A DNA stretch of 64,000 nucleotides from Marinilabiliales bacterium (GTDB lineage Bacteria > Bacteroidota > Bacteroidia > Bacteroidales > ML635J-15). Location of the stretch: the NCBI GenBank assembly GCA_002869385.1, contig PKTB01000003.1, positions 24,843-88,842 of the forward strand. Direction: 5' to 3'. A program made the position numbers and the translations under genes. Of the stretch, positions 38,712 to 47,423 are shown piece after piece; the stretch's first letter is position 1; every line of letters begins with the position of its first letter. The notes below the pieces were generated by a model. It saw only the letters and a program-made list of their open reading frames with translations, was not told where the DNA came from and ran no database searches.

Positions 38712-39131
38712 ATGAAAAAGCTTATTGTATTAAGCATCATTGCACTTTCTTTAGCTGCTACTTTTAGTGCGTGCACTACTTATGAAGAGGGACCTGCATT
38801 TACAGTTATTCCTGCAGAATCTCGTATTAAAGGAACTTGGAATCAAGTTGAGTGGTATGTAAACGATGAACTTCAGGACAATACCTTTATCGTCAACTTT
38901 ACATTCAATTCTGATGGTACCGGATCCCAAACAGTTACTTGGGGAGGTATTACAGATACTAACGATATTGACTGGGAATTTAATGACGATAAAACTCTGA
39001 TTATGTTCAAAAATACTGATGCTGAAGAATGGGATGAAGCTACAGTAAAAAGATTAACTACTAAAGAATTATTGATTGTTGAAGACGCCGGACTATTCGG
39101 CATCTGGGAATTCAGATATGAAAAGGTTTAA
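38712..39131 (+). CDS. Tandem lipoprotein paralog 4
   Basis: 139 residues. Lipobox TFSAC with Cys21, then TTYEEGPAFTVIPAESRIKGTWNQVEWYVND. The second block is DGTGSQTVTWGG and DIDWEFNDDKTLIMFK, ending VKRLTTKELLIVED and WEFRYEKV. It starts four bases after paralog 3 and is followed by a strong terminator, closing the array. Confidence 0.82.
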   Translation: MKKLIVLSIIALSLAATFSACTTYEEGPAFTVIPAESRIKGTWNQVEWYVNDELQDNTFIVNFTFNSDGTGSQTVTWGGITDTNDIDWEFNDDKTLIMFKNTDAEEWDEATVKRLTTKELLIVEDAGLFGIWEFRYEKV

Positions 39132-39145
39132 TCGCAAATTATATT

Positions 39146-39180
39146 AAAAAAAAAGCTCCAAAATTTTGGAGCTTTTTTTT
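39146..39180 (+). terminator. Rho-independent terminator of the lipoprotein array
   Basis: AAAAGCTCCAAAA pairs with TTTTGGAGCTTTT, followed by more T. The stem is symmetrical, so it could also work in the other direction. Confidence 0.9.
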
Positions 39181-39312
39181 ATAAATACTCTACAAAACAT
39201 TAGTTAATAACAATTTATAAAAATCATGTTTTTTATGCCTAATCGCATTTTTTTAATCATATCTTTTTTCTACCTTTAGTCCCCAGAATAAAACAAAATA
39301 AACACTATAAAA

Positions 39313-41325
39313 ATGCTAAGTAAAGACGAATTCAAAAAGCTTATTTCACAAGGCATTCCGGAAGTTTTACCAAAGCCTTCAAAAATTGAAGATGGTATTA
39401 ATCATGCACCTATCAGGAAACAGATTCTTACCAAAGAGGAAAAAAAATTAGCCTTAAAAAATGCCTTACGTTATTTTCCAAAAAAATTCCATCAGGAACT
39501 AGCACCCGAGTTTAAAGAGGAATTAGAAAAATACGGTCGAATTTATATGTACAGATTCCGTCCGGATTATGAAATTACAGCAAAAGACATTAGTTGGTTC
39601 CCGCATAAAACTGTACAGGCAGCAGCTATTATGTTAATGATATCTAACAACTTGGATTATGCCGTTGCTCAACATCCGCACGAGTTAATAACATATGGTG
39701 GCAACGGAGCTGTTTTTCAAAATTGGGCACAATATCTTTTAACAATGAAATATCTATCAGAGATGACTGATGAACAAACTCTGGTAATGTATTCAGGTCA
39801 TCCTATGGGATTATATCCCTCTCACAAAGATGCACCAAGAGTTGTTGTAACTAATGGTATGATGATACCAAATTATTCTAAGCCAGATGATTGGGAAAGA
39901 TATAATGCACTCGGCGTAACCCAATATGGCCAAATGACTGCTGGTTCATATATGTATATCGGTCCTCAAGGAATTGTGCACGGCACAACAATAACTGTTA
40001 TAAACGCTAGCCGTAAAATTAGTAAAGCAAACGAAGGTACAGCAGGCAAACTATTTGTAACATCAGGGCTTGGTGGGATGAGTGGGGCACAACCTAAAGC
40101 TGCTAATATTGCAGGTGTTGTAAGCATTACAGCAGAAGTTAATCCAAAAGCTGCATATAAAAGACATGAACAAGGCTGGGTAGATGAAATTATCGAAGAT
40201 GCTGATTTAGCAATTGACAGTGCATTAAACTGGCAAAACAAGAAAGAAGCTCATTCAATTGCTTATCTGGGTAACATCGTTGACTTATGGGAAAAACTAG
40301 CAGAAAGAAACATTAAAGTTGATTTAGGTAGTGACCAGACTTCTTTACATAACCCATGGGCAGGAGGATATTATCCTTCCGGTCTGTCATACGAAGAATC
40401 TAATGATTTAATGTCAAAAGATCCTGAATTATTTAAGGAAAAAGTTCAGGAATCACTTCGTCGTCAGGTTACTGCAATAAACAAGCTTACTGCAGATGGA
40501 ATGTACTTCTTTGACTATGGTAATGCATTCCTACTTGAAAGTTCGCGAGCAAATGCAGATATTATGGCCGAAAATAATATAGATTTCAGATACCCTTCAT
40601 ATGTACAATATATTATGGGGCCAATGTGCTTTGATTATGGATTTGGACCATTCAGATGGGTATGTACATCAAGCAAACCCGAAGATCTTGAGCTTACTGA
40701 TAATATTGCAATGAATGTTTTGGAAGAAATTGCCGCAACAGCTCCGGATGAAATCTCTCAGCAAATGAAAGATAACATCAAGTGGATTCGTGAAGCTAAA
40801 GCAAATAAGCTAGTTGTTGGATCACAAGCTCGTATTTTATATGCTGATGCAGAAGGAAGAATAAAAATTGCAAAAGCATTTAATGATGCTATTAAAACAG
40901 GGAAATTAAAAGCTCCCGTTGTTCTTGGTCGTGATCATCATGATGTGTCCGGAACCGACTCCCCTTTCCGTGAAACTTCTAACATTTACGATGGAAGTAA
41001 ATTTACCGCCGATATGGCAATACACAATGTAATAGGAGATTCATTCAGAGGTGCTACATGGGTATCTATACACAATGGTGGCGGTGTTGGCTGGGGTGAA
41101 GTTATTAATGGTGGATTTGGAATGGTCTTAGACGGTAGCGAAGATTCCGAAAGAAGATTAAAAATGATGCTTTATTGGGATGTCAACAATGGTATCAGCC
41201 GTAGAAGTTGGGCAAGAAATGAAGGAGCTGTTTTTGCTGCAAAACGAGCAATGGCAGAAAATCCGGATTTAAAAATCACTATACCCGAAATAGCAGATGA
41301 TGATTTAATAAATAATATATTCTAA
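39313..41325 (+). CDS. hutU: Urocanate hydratase (urocanase)
   Basis: Converts urocanate to imidazolone propionate in histidine degradation, using tightly bound NAD as electrophile. 670 residues, the length of the longer urocanase group found in Bacteroidota. Visible family segments are GRIYMYRFRPDYEITAKDI near the N-terminus, LITYGGNGAVFQNWAQYLLTMKYL, SGHPMGLYPSHKDAPRVVVTNGM, the glycine-rich LFVTSGLGGMSGAQPKA, LGSDQTSLHNPWAGGYYPSGL, and the C-terminal SIHNGGGVGWGEVINGGFG. The other hut genes (hutH, hutI) are not next to it, and the gene is flanked by terminators on both sides, so it is transcribed alone. A TACCTTTA at 39271-39278 is a possible -7 box. Confidence 0.95.
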   Translation: MLSKDEFKKLISQGIPEVLPKPSKIEDGINHAPIRKQILTKEEKKLALKNALRYFPKKFHQELAPEFKEELEKYGRIYMYRFRPDYEITAKDISWFPHKTVQAAAIMLMISNNLDYAVAQHPHELITYGGNGAVFQNWAQYLLTMKYLSEMTDEQTLVMYSGHPMGLYPSHKDAPRVVVTNGMMIPNYSKPDDWERYNALGVTQYGQMTAGSYMYIGPQGIVHGTTITVINASRKISKANEGTAGKLFVTSGLGGMSGAQPKAANIAGVVSITAEVNPKAAYKRHEQGWVDEIIEDADLAIDSALNWQNKKEAHSIAYLGNIVDLWEKLAERNIKVDLGSDQTSLHNPWAGGYYPSGLSYEESNDLMSKDPELFKEKVQESLRRQVTAINKLTADGMYFFDYGNAFLLESSRANADIMAENNIDFRYPSYVQYIMGPMCFDYGFGPFRWVCTSSKPEDLELTDNIAMNVLEEIAATAPDEISQQMKDNIKWIREAKANKLVVGSQARILYADAEGRIKIAKAFNDAIKTGKLKAPVVLGRDHHDVSGTDSPFRETSNIYDGSKFTADMAIHNVIGDSFRGATWVSIHNGGGVGWGEVINGGFGMVLDGSEDSERRLKMMLYWDVNNGISRRSWARNEGAVFAAKRAMAENPDLKITIPEIADDDLINNIF

Positions 41326-41331
41326 AATTAT

Positions 41332-41368
41332 AACAGGCTTAAACTTCTTTAAGCCTGTTTTTTTTGTA
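41332..41368 (+). terminator. Rho-independent terminator after hutU
   Basis: AACAGGCTTAAA pairs with TTTAAGCCTGTT around a short loop, followed by a long T run. Confidence 0.92.
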
Positions 41369-41374
41369 TTTTTG
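41367..41374 (+). promoter_or_regulatory. Bacteroidota -7 box (TATTTTTG) abutting the hutU terminator
   Basis: TATTTTTG begins within the terminator's T tract and lies 22 bases before the ATG of the metallopeptidase-like lipoprotein. No separate -33 box is discernible because the region is the terminator stem. Confidence 0.4.
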
Positions 41375-41396
41375 ATAACGAACAAAACCTATTAAA

Positions 41397-43463
41397 ATGA
41401 AAATAAAAAATTTAATTCTACTTTCACTCGTTTTTATTGCAGTGATTTCATGTAATCAGGTAAATAATGATCCAAAGAATCAAGATTCATTTGATTTTAG
41501 TATCTAAAAAGAAACTATAGACGAAACTATTAGATCTTTAAAAGAAAAATACTCTGATGCACACTCTTTTAGAATAGAAAAAGGCGTTAAGCAAGTTGCT
41601 GCATTATGGCAGGACACAGATGGGAGCGTAGAGGATTTCCAGACTTTCTGTCTTGAAAACTTTATTGCAGACTCAAGTGAATTAGAATTAGCTTACGACA
41701 AGATTGAACGTAACTTCGAAGTCGTTTTTGGTATGTATAACAGTATGACTATTAAACTTATGGAACCTCTTCATCTTGATATGGGAGATATTCACTATGT
41801 TGATGAAATTATGGGTTCTTACTCTCCTTCTTCTCACCTTACCGAAGATCTATTTAACAATAAAATGGCCTTTTATATCGCATTGAATTTCCCATCATAT
41901 TCTTTAAAGGAAAAAACAGAGAATGCAGAAAACTGGACTCGTCGTGATTGGGCATATGCAAGAATGGGTGACATGTTTATTTCCAGAGTACCGGCAGACT
42001 TACAACAAAATGCTGCCGTAATCTCAACAAATGCTGATACTTATATTGCTGACTATAATATCTATATGGGTAAACTCGTAAATGACAATATGGAAACATT
42101 ATTTCCTGAGGATCTTGTACTGATTACTCATTGGGGATTAAGAGATGAGTTAAAATCAAATTATAATGCTGAAAACGGGTTTGAGAAACAACAAATGATT
42201 TACAATGTCATGTTAGATATAATAAATCAGGACATCCCTCAAGAAGTAATAAATTCTGGAGATTACATCTGGAATCCGGTAAGCAATAAAGTATACGACA
42301 ATGGACAAGAAATGTCCTTTACTACTGAACCATTTACAAGATATGAACACCTTCTTCATAACTTTAAAGCTCTATCCGCAATGGATAAATATAATCCGGT
42401 TTATCCTACATATATCGACAGGGCATATTATGAATCTATGGAAATCAGCAAAGAAGATATAGAAGCTCTATTTATCGAATTTATCACATCACCTGAGATT
42501 GCTGAAATTGCTAAATTAATAAAGACTCGTCTGGGAAGAGATTTACAACCATACGATATATGGTATGATGGGTTTAAAGCTCGCACAAACATAAACGAAG
42601 AGGATCTTAATAAAATTACTCGTAGAAAATATCCTAATCCACAAGCATTTGAAAATGATATTCCAAGAATGTTGGTTGACTTAGGTTGGTCAAGAGCTAA
42701 AGCTCAAGAAATTGCTAATAAGATTAGTGTTGACCCAGCTCGAGGCGCAGGCCATGCCTGGGGATCTGAGATGAAAGGCGATAATGCACATCTAAGAACT
42801 AGAATTCCAGCAGAAGGAATGGATTATAAAGGATATAATATTGCTACTCATGAATTAGGGCATAATGTTGAGCAAACATTAACATTATATGATATTGACT
42901 ATTATATGCTCAAAGGAGTCCCAAACACAGCTTTTACAGAAGCAATTGCATTCTTATTCCAAGCAAACGATCTAAAGCTATTAGGACAAAGTAATAATGG
43001 AAATTCTGAGGAAGCAGAAGCATTAGCAGCTTTAGACAATTGTTGGTCTGCCTATGAAATTATGGGTGTGTCGCTACTGGACATGTATGTTTGGGAATGG
43101 ATGTACGCTCACCCTGATGCTGATCCAAAAGAACTACAGGAAGCTGTTGTTAATATAGCAATAGAAGTATGGAATGAGTATTATTATCCAGTTTTTGGAA
43201 TAAAAGACTCTCCAATCTTAGCAATTTACTCGCATATGATAACATCTCCTTTATATCTTGCAAATTACCCTGTTGGTCATTTAATTGAATTCCAGATTGA
43301 ACAATATGTAAAAGACAGACAATTTGCTGATGAAGTTACAAGAATGCTACTTCAAGGTCAGATAATCCCTCAAGAATGGATGAAAGGTGCTGTTGGAAGA
43401 GAAATTTCCGGTGAACCAACGCTAAAAGCAGTTGATCATGCACTGGAAATCATTACAGAATGA
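41397..43463 (+). CDS. HExxH zinc-metallopeptidase-like lipoprotein (in-frame TAA)
   Basis: 689 codons with TAA at 41505-41507. The lipoprotein signal LILLSLVFIAVISCNQ puts the lipidated Cys near residue 19. After the stop the frame runs on with KETIDETIRSLKEKYSDAHSFRIEKG, a helical domain. The C-terminal half has an HExxH zinc motif, HELGH at about residues 485-489, and a candidate third ligand Glu515 in TEAIAFLF, spaced as in gluzincins. Helical content and arrangement recall M3/M49-like peptidases, but HELGH differs from the M49 motif (HELLGH) and I cannot place it in a named family. It should face the periplasm or cell surface. It overlaps the following exported TsaA-like gene by four bases (ATGA). 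Confidence 0.75.
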
Positions 43464-44029
43464 AATTAAGGTACTTTTTTTATTTCACATTTTTATTTGC
43501 TATGCTAAACTCCATTGTTTATTCACAAACAATGGATAGCATAGTAAGTTACTCTCCTATTGGAGTTTTTCATACATATTATACTAGTTTTACTGGTGCA
43601 CCCAGACAAGGGATTCAAAATCCAAATACAAAGGGCACTATCGAAATCTTTGACGACTATAAAGAAGGCCTAAAATACCTATCAGCCTTTGAATATATTA
43701 TTGTACTTTATCACTTTAATGAGGTAAGTGGTTGGGATGAAACAATACAACCTCCTGGTTCAGATCAATCACAAGAATATGGTGTTTTTGCTACCCGAAG
43801 TCCCAGAAGACCAAACCCAATAGGTTTCTCTATTGTTAAACTTGAAAAAATTGAAAATGGCGTTTTATACGTTTCAGGAATCGATGCTTTTGATAATTCA
43901 CCAATTATTGACATTAAACCATATTTACCCTCTATAGATTGCATCAAAAGTGTTCAAAATAATAATGCAGAAGTTAAATTTGGTCATCATGATGAATTGT
44001 TTTTAAATGATAGTAGTTTCTATAGATAA
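43460..44029 (+). CDS. Exported TsaA/TrmO-fold protein
   Basis: 189 residues. Residues 1-22 are a signal peptide (YFFYFTFLFAMLNSIVYSQ). The rest matches the TsaA/TrmO domain, known in Escherichia coli as a SAM-dependent methyltransferase for a modified tRNA adenosine: SPIGVFHTYYTSFTGAPRQG at the start, EYIIVLYHFNEVSGWDE, the diagnostic VFATRSPRRPNPIGFSIVKLEKI, and SPIIDIKPYLPSID. These are the SAM-binding and dimer-core segments of the family. A tRNA enzyme would have no substrate outside the cytoplasm, so either the protein acts on something else or the leader is not cleaved. It is coupled to the HExxH lipoprotein by a four-base overlap. Confidence 0.85.
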   Translation: MKLRYFFYFTFLFAMLNSIVYSQTMDSIVSYSPIGVFHTYYTSFTGAPRQGIQNPNTKGTIEIFDDYKEGLKYLSAFEYIIVLYHFNEVSGWDETIQPPGSDQSQEYGVFATRSPRRPNPIGFSIVKLEKIENGVLYVSGIDAFDNSPIIDIKPYLPSIDCIKSVQNNNAEVKFGHHDELFLNDSSFYR

Positions 44030-44040
44030 AATGTAATATT

Positions 44041-44070
44041 TTTGTCATAGAGATTTTTTTCATATATTTG
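44041..44070 (+). promoter_or_regulatory. Promoter (TTTG-18-TATATTTG) of a T9SS cargo gene
   Basis: TTTG at 44041-44044 and TATATTTG at 44063-44070 with an 18-base spacer, 37 bases before the ATG. This is among the best matches to the Bacteroidota sigma consensus in the window. Confidence 0.75.
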
Positions 44071-44107
44071 ATAATAAATCCATTTATTCTTAAAATATCT
44101 AAACTAA

Positions 44108-45091
44108 ATGAAATTTTTATACACAATCTTTATTTTTACATGTCTTAGCATTTCTATTTTTTCACAAAACATTCCATATTATGCTAACACTGAACTCATA
44201 AGCTATGAAGACCTTTCTGGTTCAACAACTATCAATGGAGTTGAAGTTTGGAATAGTAATTATAGCACACCTGTATATTTTAATTTTGATTTCGAAATAT
44301 TAGGCCAAAATTACACTTCTCTAAATGTATTGGCTGGTGGAATTGAATTTGCCGGTTATGGAGATAAGGAACTAATGCTTATTCACACTCCATTTGGTGG
44401 TTATTTTATGAAAGACAGAGGCAGTAGCTTAAGCGAATCTCCCATCAGCTATCTTATAGAAGGACAAGAAGGCGAAAAAATCCTAAAAATAGAATGGAAA
44501 AATGCCGGATTTGAAGAATGGGCAGCAGAATTTGATCCTGATAATGATTATACAAATTTTCAAATATGGTTATTCGAAGAAGATAACCATATTGAAATAC
44601 ATTGGGGCAAGAGTATGTCTGGTTATGGCGATACTTTCAGTGATTTTATAGATCCATTATTTTTTATTGATGATCCATTTGCATTTACATTCTTTGGAAC
44701 AGCTGATAACCCATCCTATGATTATGTATATTATTCCGAACCAACATATTTTATGATAGACGCACTTCCCTCTGAAGGAATTGTATATAACTTATATCCA
44801 AATTTGGAATATACCAATATAAACCATGCTTCAAGTAGTTCTTTATTTGAGATTTATCCTGTACCTTCTAACGGATTTATCAATATAAAGTCAAATAGAT
44901 TTGACAAAAGTAATTACAATATAGAGGTCTATGATATAAGTGGAAGACTCTGTTATAAATCTAATTTATGTAAGACAGAATCTAAAGTCTTAGATTTATC
45001 AGAATACCAAACAGGTGAATATTTACTTTATATTCAGAATTCAGAAGGAACAATAATCGAAACAAAAAAAATAAGTATTATCAATCAATAA
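44108..45091 (+). CDS. T9SS-sorted secreted protein
   Basis: 327 residues. Signal peptide (IFIFTCLSISIFSQ), a single beta-sandwich-like domain to residue ~235 (WNSNYSTPVYFNFDFEILGQNYTSL, YTNFQIWLFEEDNHIEIHWG), then a T9SS type A sorting domain (EIYPVPSNGFINIKS, VYDISGRLCYKSN, LSEYQTGEYLLYIQNSEG, KKISIIN). No catalytic residues are recognisable. It has its own promoter and no co-transcribed neighbour. Confidence 0.8.
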   Translation: MKFLYTIFIFTCLSISIFSQNIPYYANTELISYEDLSGSTTINGVEVWNSNYSTPVYFNFDFEILGQNYTSLNVLAGGIEFAGYGDKELMLIHTPFGGYFMKDRGSSLSESPISYLIEGQEGEKILKIEWKNAGFEEWAAEFDPDNDYTNFQIWLFEEDNHIEIHWGKSMSGYGDTFSDFIDPLFFIDDPFAFTFFGTADNPSYDYVYYSEPTYFMIDALPSEGIVYNLYPNLEYTNINHASSSSLFEIYPVPSNGFINIKSNRFDKSNYNIEVYDISGRLCYKSNLCKTESKVLDLSEYQTGEYLLYIQNSEGTIIETKKISIINQ

Positions 45092-45274
45092 GCTTTATCG
45101 GTTTTATGATGTAATGCAAATAAGAATTATCGACTTTGTTAATGATAAAACAATTCATTATTATTTAGCAAAGCATTATGGAATAATTCAAAAAGAATTA
45201 TCTATACTGATCATGCTGAAACATGGAATTTAATAAGATTTAATGTAATACAAGAGCATTAATCAATAAGCTTT
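45083..45274. repeat. Perfect 14-base direct repeat flanking an intergenic segment
   Basis: AATCAATAAGCTTT occurs at 45083-45096 and again at 45261-45274. Each copy contains the stop codon of the adjoining convergent gene. The 164 bases between hold no convincing gene; a 39-codon frame at 45114-45233 has no support. Confidence 0.6.
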
Positions 45275-45582
45275 TTTATCCTTTCATATTCTAACTCTAA
45301 CTTTGCTAAATCTACAAACCTTATCATACTAATAACCTCTTGTCCTGCAAAATAGACCTTAAGAGCAGGAACACTCATTACAAGGTTCTGTGCTGCTATG
45401 TCGGGATACTTAAAACAATCAACTATATGGACTTCCTCCCCCCATTCTTCGGTGAGATTCTGTAGTTGTGGCAGTAGAGAATCACAAACAGAGCACCTAT
45501 CATTTTTGAAATAAATAAAATTAAGCTTGTCTGCGGATTTGAGTTCTTCTAACTCATCAATACTATTAATTAGTTGTTCCAT
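45259..45582 (-). CDS. Thioredoxin-family protein
   Basis: 107 residues, cytoplasmic. A thioredoxin fold with the redox motif Cys30-Ser-Val-Cys33 (KNDRCSVCDSLLP) instead of CGPC, and the cis-proline segment MSVPALKVYF. It probably acts as a thiol-disulfide reductant or small redox regulator. It overlaps the upstream ispF gene by 17 bases, at the end of the porU-porV-ispF cluster. Confidence 0.88.
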   Translation of the reverse strand: MEQLINSIDELEELKSADKLNFIYFKNDRCSVCDSLLPQLQNLTEEWGEEVHIVDCFKYPDIAAQNLVMSVPALKVYFAGQEVISMIRFVDLAKLELEYERIKKLID

Positions 45583-46057
45583 CTTTATAAATCAAAACTG
45601 TTGAAATAGCACTTACTCCCTCTTCTCTCCCTTCGAAACCAAGTCCTTCTGTTGTAGTTGCCTTAACAGAAACCTGATTTTCTTCAAGCTCAAGAACTGA
45701 AGCTAGTGTTTTTATCATCTCGGGAATATAGTTTTTGATTTTTGGTTTTTGAAGACTTATTGTAGAGTCAATATTTGATATTTTATATCCTTCTTTAGAT
45801 AAAATCTCGTGTGTTTTACTCAATAAGATTTTACTATCTATATTTTTAAATTCAGAGTTGTTGTCTGGAAAATGAAAGCCAATATCCCGAAGTGCTGCAG
45901 CACCAAGCAGAGCATCACAAATAGCATGTATAAGGACGTCTCCATCAGAATGTGCGATACAACCTTTAGTATTAGGGATTTTTATACCTCCCAGCCATAA
46001 ATCCAATCCTTCTTTAAGGACATGAACATCATAACCGTTACCGACTCGAAAGTTCAT
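45566..46057 (-). CDS. ispF: 2-C-methyl-D-erythritol 2,4-cyclodiphosphate synthase
   Basis: IspF cyclises CDP-methylerythritol phosphate in the non-mevalonate isoprenoid pathway. At 163 residues it has the typical length. Zinc ligands Asp10 and His12 in NGYDVH and His44 in DVLIHAICDALLGA are present, with the conserved HSDGD, GFHFPD and the C-terminal KATTTEGLGFEGREEGVSA. Its ATG overlaps the stop of porV by one base. The arrangement porU, porV, ispF is also found in Porphyromonas. Confidence 0.97.
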   Translation of the reverse strand: MNFRVGNGYDVHVLKEGLDLWLGGIKIPNTKGCIAHSDGDVLIHAICDALLGAAALRDIGFHFPDNNSEFKNIDSKILLSKTHEILSKEGYKISNIDSTISLQKPKIKNYIPEMIKTLASVLELEENQVSVKATTTEGLGFEGREEGVSAISTVLIYKDGTTN

Positions 46058-47316
46058 TAAATTTGACTTTCACTGTTCAACCCACCTATATCAAATATAA
46101 GAGTAAAGCGTAATGTATTCTGTAATGGATTTGCCTGAGTTGTAGGAATAAGGTAAGCGAAATCTAATCCAAATACGTTCATTTTTAACCCGGCACCTAC
46201 AGTAAAATATTTACGATTACCTTTATATTCGTGCTCTGAGAAATAACCTAAACGCAAAGCGAATTGCTTATCATACCAATATTCAAGTCCTGTAGAAATT
46301 GTAAATTCTGCCATTTCCTCTTTAAATGGAGAAGCTGAGCCATCATTAACAAATGCTGTTGCAACTCCTGGAGCGTCATACCATGATTTAAATAAAGAAG
46401 CACCAATGGAGATATTTGGATCTCTACCGTATTTAATTATCTCGTCACTAGGTAAAACAGTATCGCCACTTGGTAATACCTCTCCGGCATCATAATAAAC
46501 AGGCGGTGTTGGAACCAAAAGTTTATTTACATCGACTGTTACCATAAATTCGTTATGCTCATCTAATTCCATATTATATCCTATACCGGTACGGAAATTC
46601 ATCGGTATAAAATCTCTATATTCGTTTGTAGTATAAGAAATTTTACCTCCAATGTTGCTTAAATTCATTCCCCACATGAGTGTTCCTGGCATTCCGCCTA
46701 ACTCAATTTCATCATTGTAATAGTAAAATGCAACATCAGCTGCAACAGTCTTTCCGGGGAAAGACTCACTCCCTTGCACTTCTATACCACCTGTAAGGTT
46801 TGAATAAATAAACCTCATGGTAACAGCACCTGATAATTTTTCGCTCAATAATCTTGAATAACCAAAATCAACTGCAAACTCATGAGGTGTAAAATCACGT
46901 AATAAAGCATTATTTATATCACGAAACTGAATACTTCCCAAGTCAAAATACAACAGTGATGCACTAAAAACATTCTCTTCATTCATTCGCTTGTATGCAG
47001 AGACATAAGCTAAGTTCATATCAGAGACCAATTGTCTCAACCAAGGTGTATAAGATATTGCAATACCTACATCATTTTTAATAAAACTATATTTTGCAGG
47101 ATTCCAATGCTGAGAATTAACATCAGGAGTTGTTGCTACACCAGCATCACCCAAACCTCCAGCTCTTGTATCAGGAGCAATTAATAAAAATGGAACTGTT
47201 GTGGTGATTGTATTTGGAGCATCCCTACCTATTACATCATTTGACGTATTTTGAGCTTTAAGAACCATGCTAACACTCAAAACTGATATCAAAACTAAAA
47301 CTGCCTTCTTGATCAT
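46057..47316 (-). CDS. porV: PorV (LptO), T9SS outer-membrane shuttle/attachment protein
   Basis: 419 residues. A signal peptide (LISVLSVSMVLKAQ) is followed by FadL-type beta-barrel sequence. Diagnostic for PorV are the N-terminal GRDAPNTITTTVPFLLIAPDTRAGGLGDAGVAT and PDVNSQHWNPAKYSF, and strands ending LDFAYLIPTTQANPLQNTLRFTL. PorV receives T9SS cargo from the Sov pore and brings it to PorU. It lies about 100 bases downstream of porU and overlaps ispF. Confidence 0.95.
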   Translation of the reverse strand: MIKKAVLVLISVLSVSMVLKAQNTSNDVIGRDAPNTITTTVPFLLIAPDTRAGGLGDAGVATTPDVNSQHWNPAKYSFIKNDVGIAISYTPWLRQLVSDMNLAYVSAYKRMNEENVFSASLLYFDLGSIQFRDINNALLRDFTPHEFAVDFGYSRLLSEKLSGAVTMRFIYSNLTGGIEVQGSESFPGKTVAADVAFYYYNDEIELGGMPGTLMWGMNLSNIGGKISYTTNEYRDFIPMNFRTGIGYNMELDEHNEFMVTVDVNKLLVPTPPVYYDAGEVLPSGDTVLPSDEIIKYGRDPNISIGASLFKSWYDAPGVATAFVNDGSASPFKEEMAEFTISTGLEYWYDKQFALRLGYFSEHEYKGNRKYFTVGAGLKMNVFGLDFAYLIPTTQANPLQNTLRFTLIFDIGGLNSESQI

Positions 47317-47338
47317 TTCTTGTCTAATTAATTTTGTA

Positions 47339-47346
47339 CAAATATA
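47339..47346 (-). promoter_or_regulatory. Bacteroidota -7 box (TATATTTG) for porV-ispF
   Basis: Minus-strand exact -7 match 23 bases before the porV ATG, suggesting that porV-ispF-thioredoxin can be transcribed independently of porU. No clear -33 box. Confidence 0.5.
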
Positions 47347-47423
47347 TTATTAATATTTAAAATCAAGCCTTCTTGATAGAAATAGAAACGCTAAAAACAA
47401 AAATTTAGTATTTCAGGACTATT

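Noticed and set aside
45114..45233. 39-codon frame between convergent genes
   Set aside because: Too short, without promoter, ribosome site or recognisable domain.
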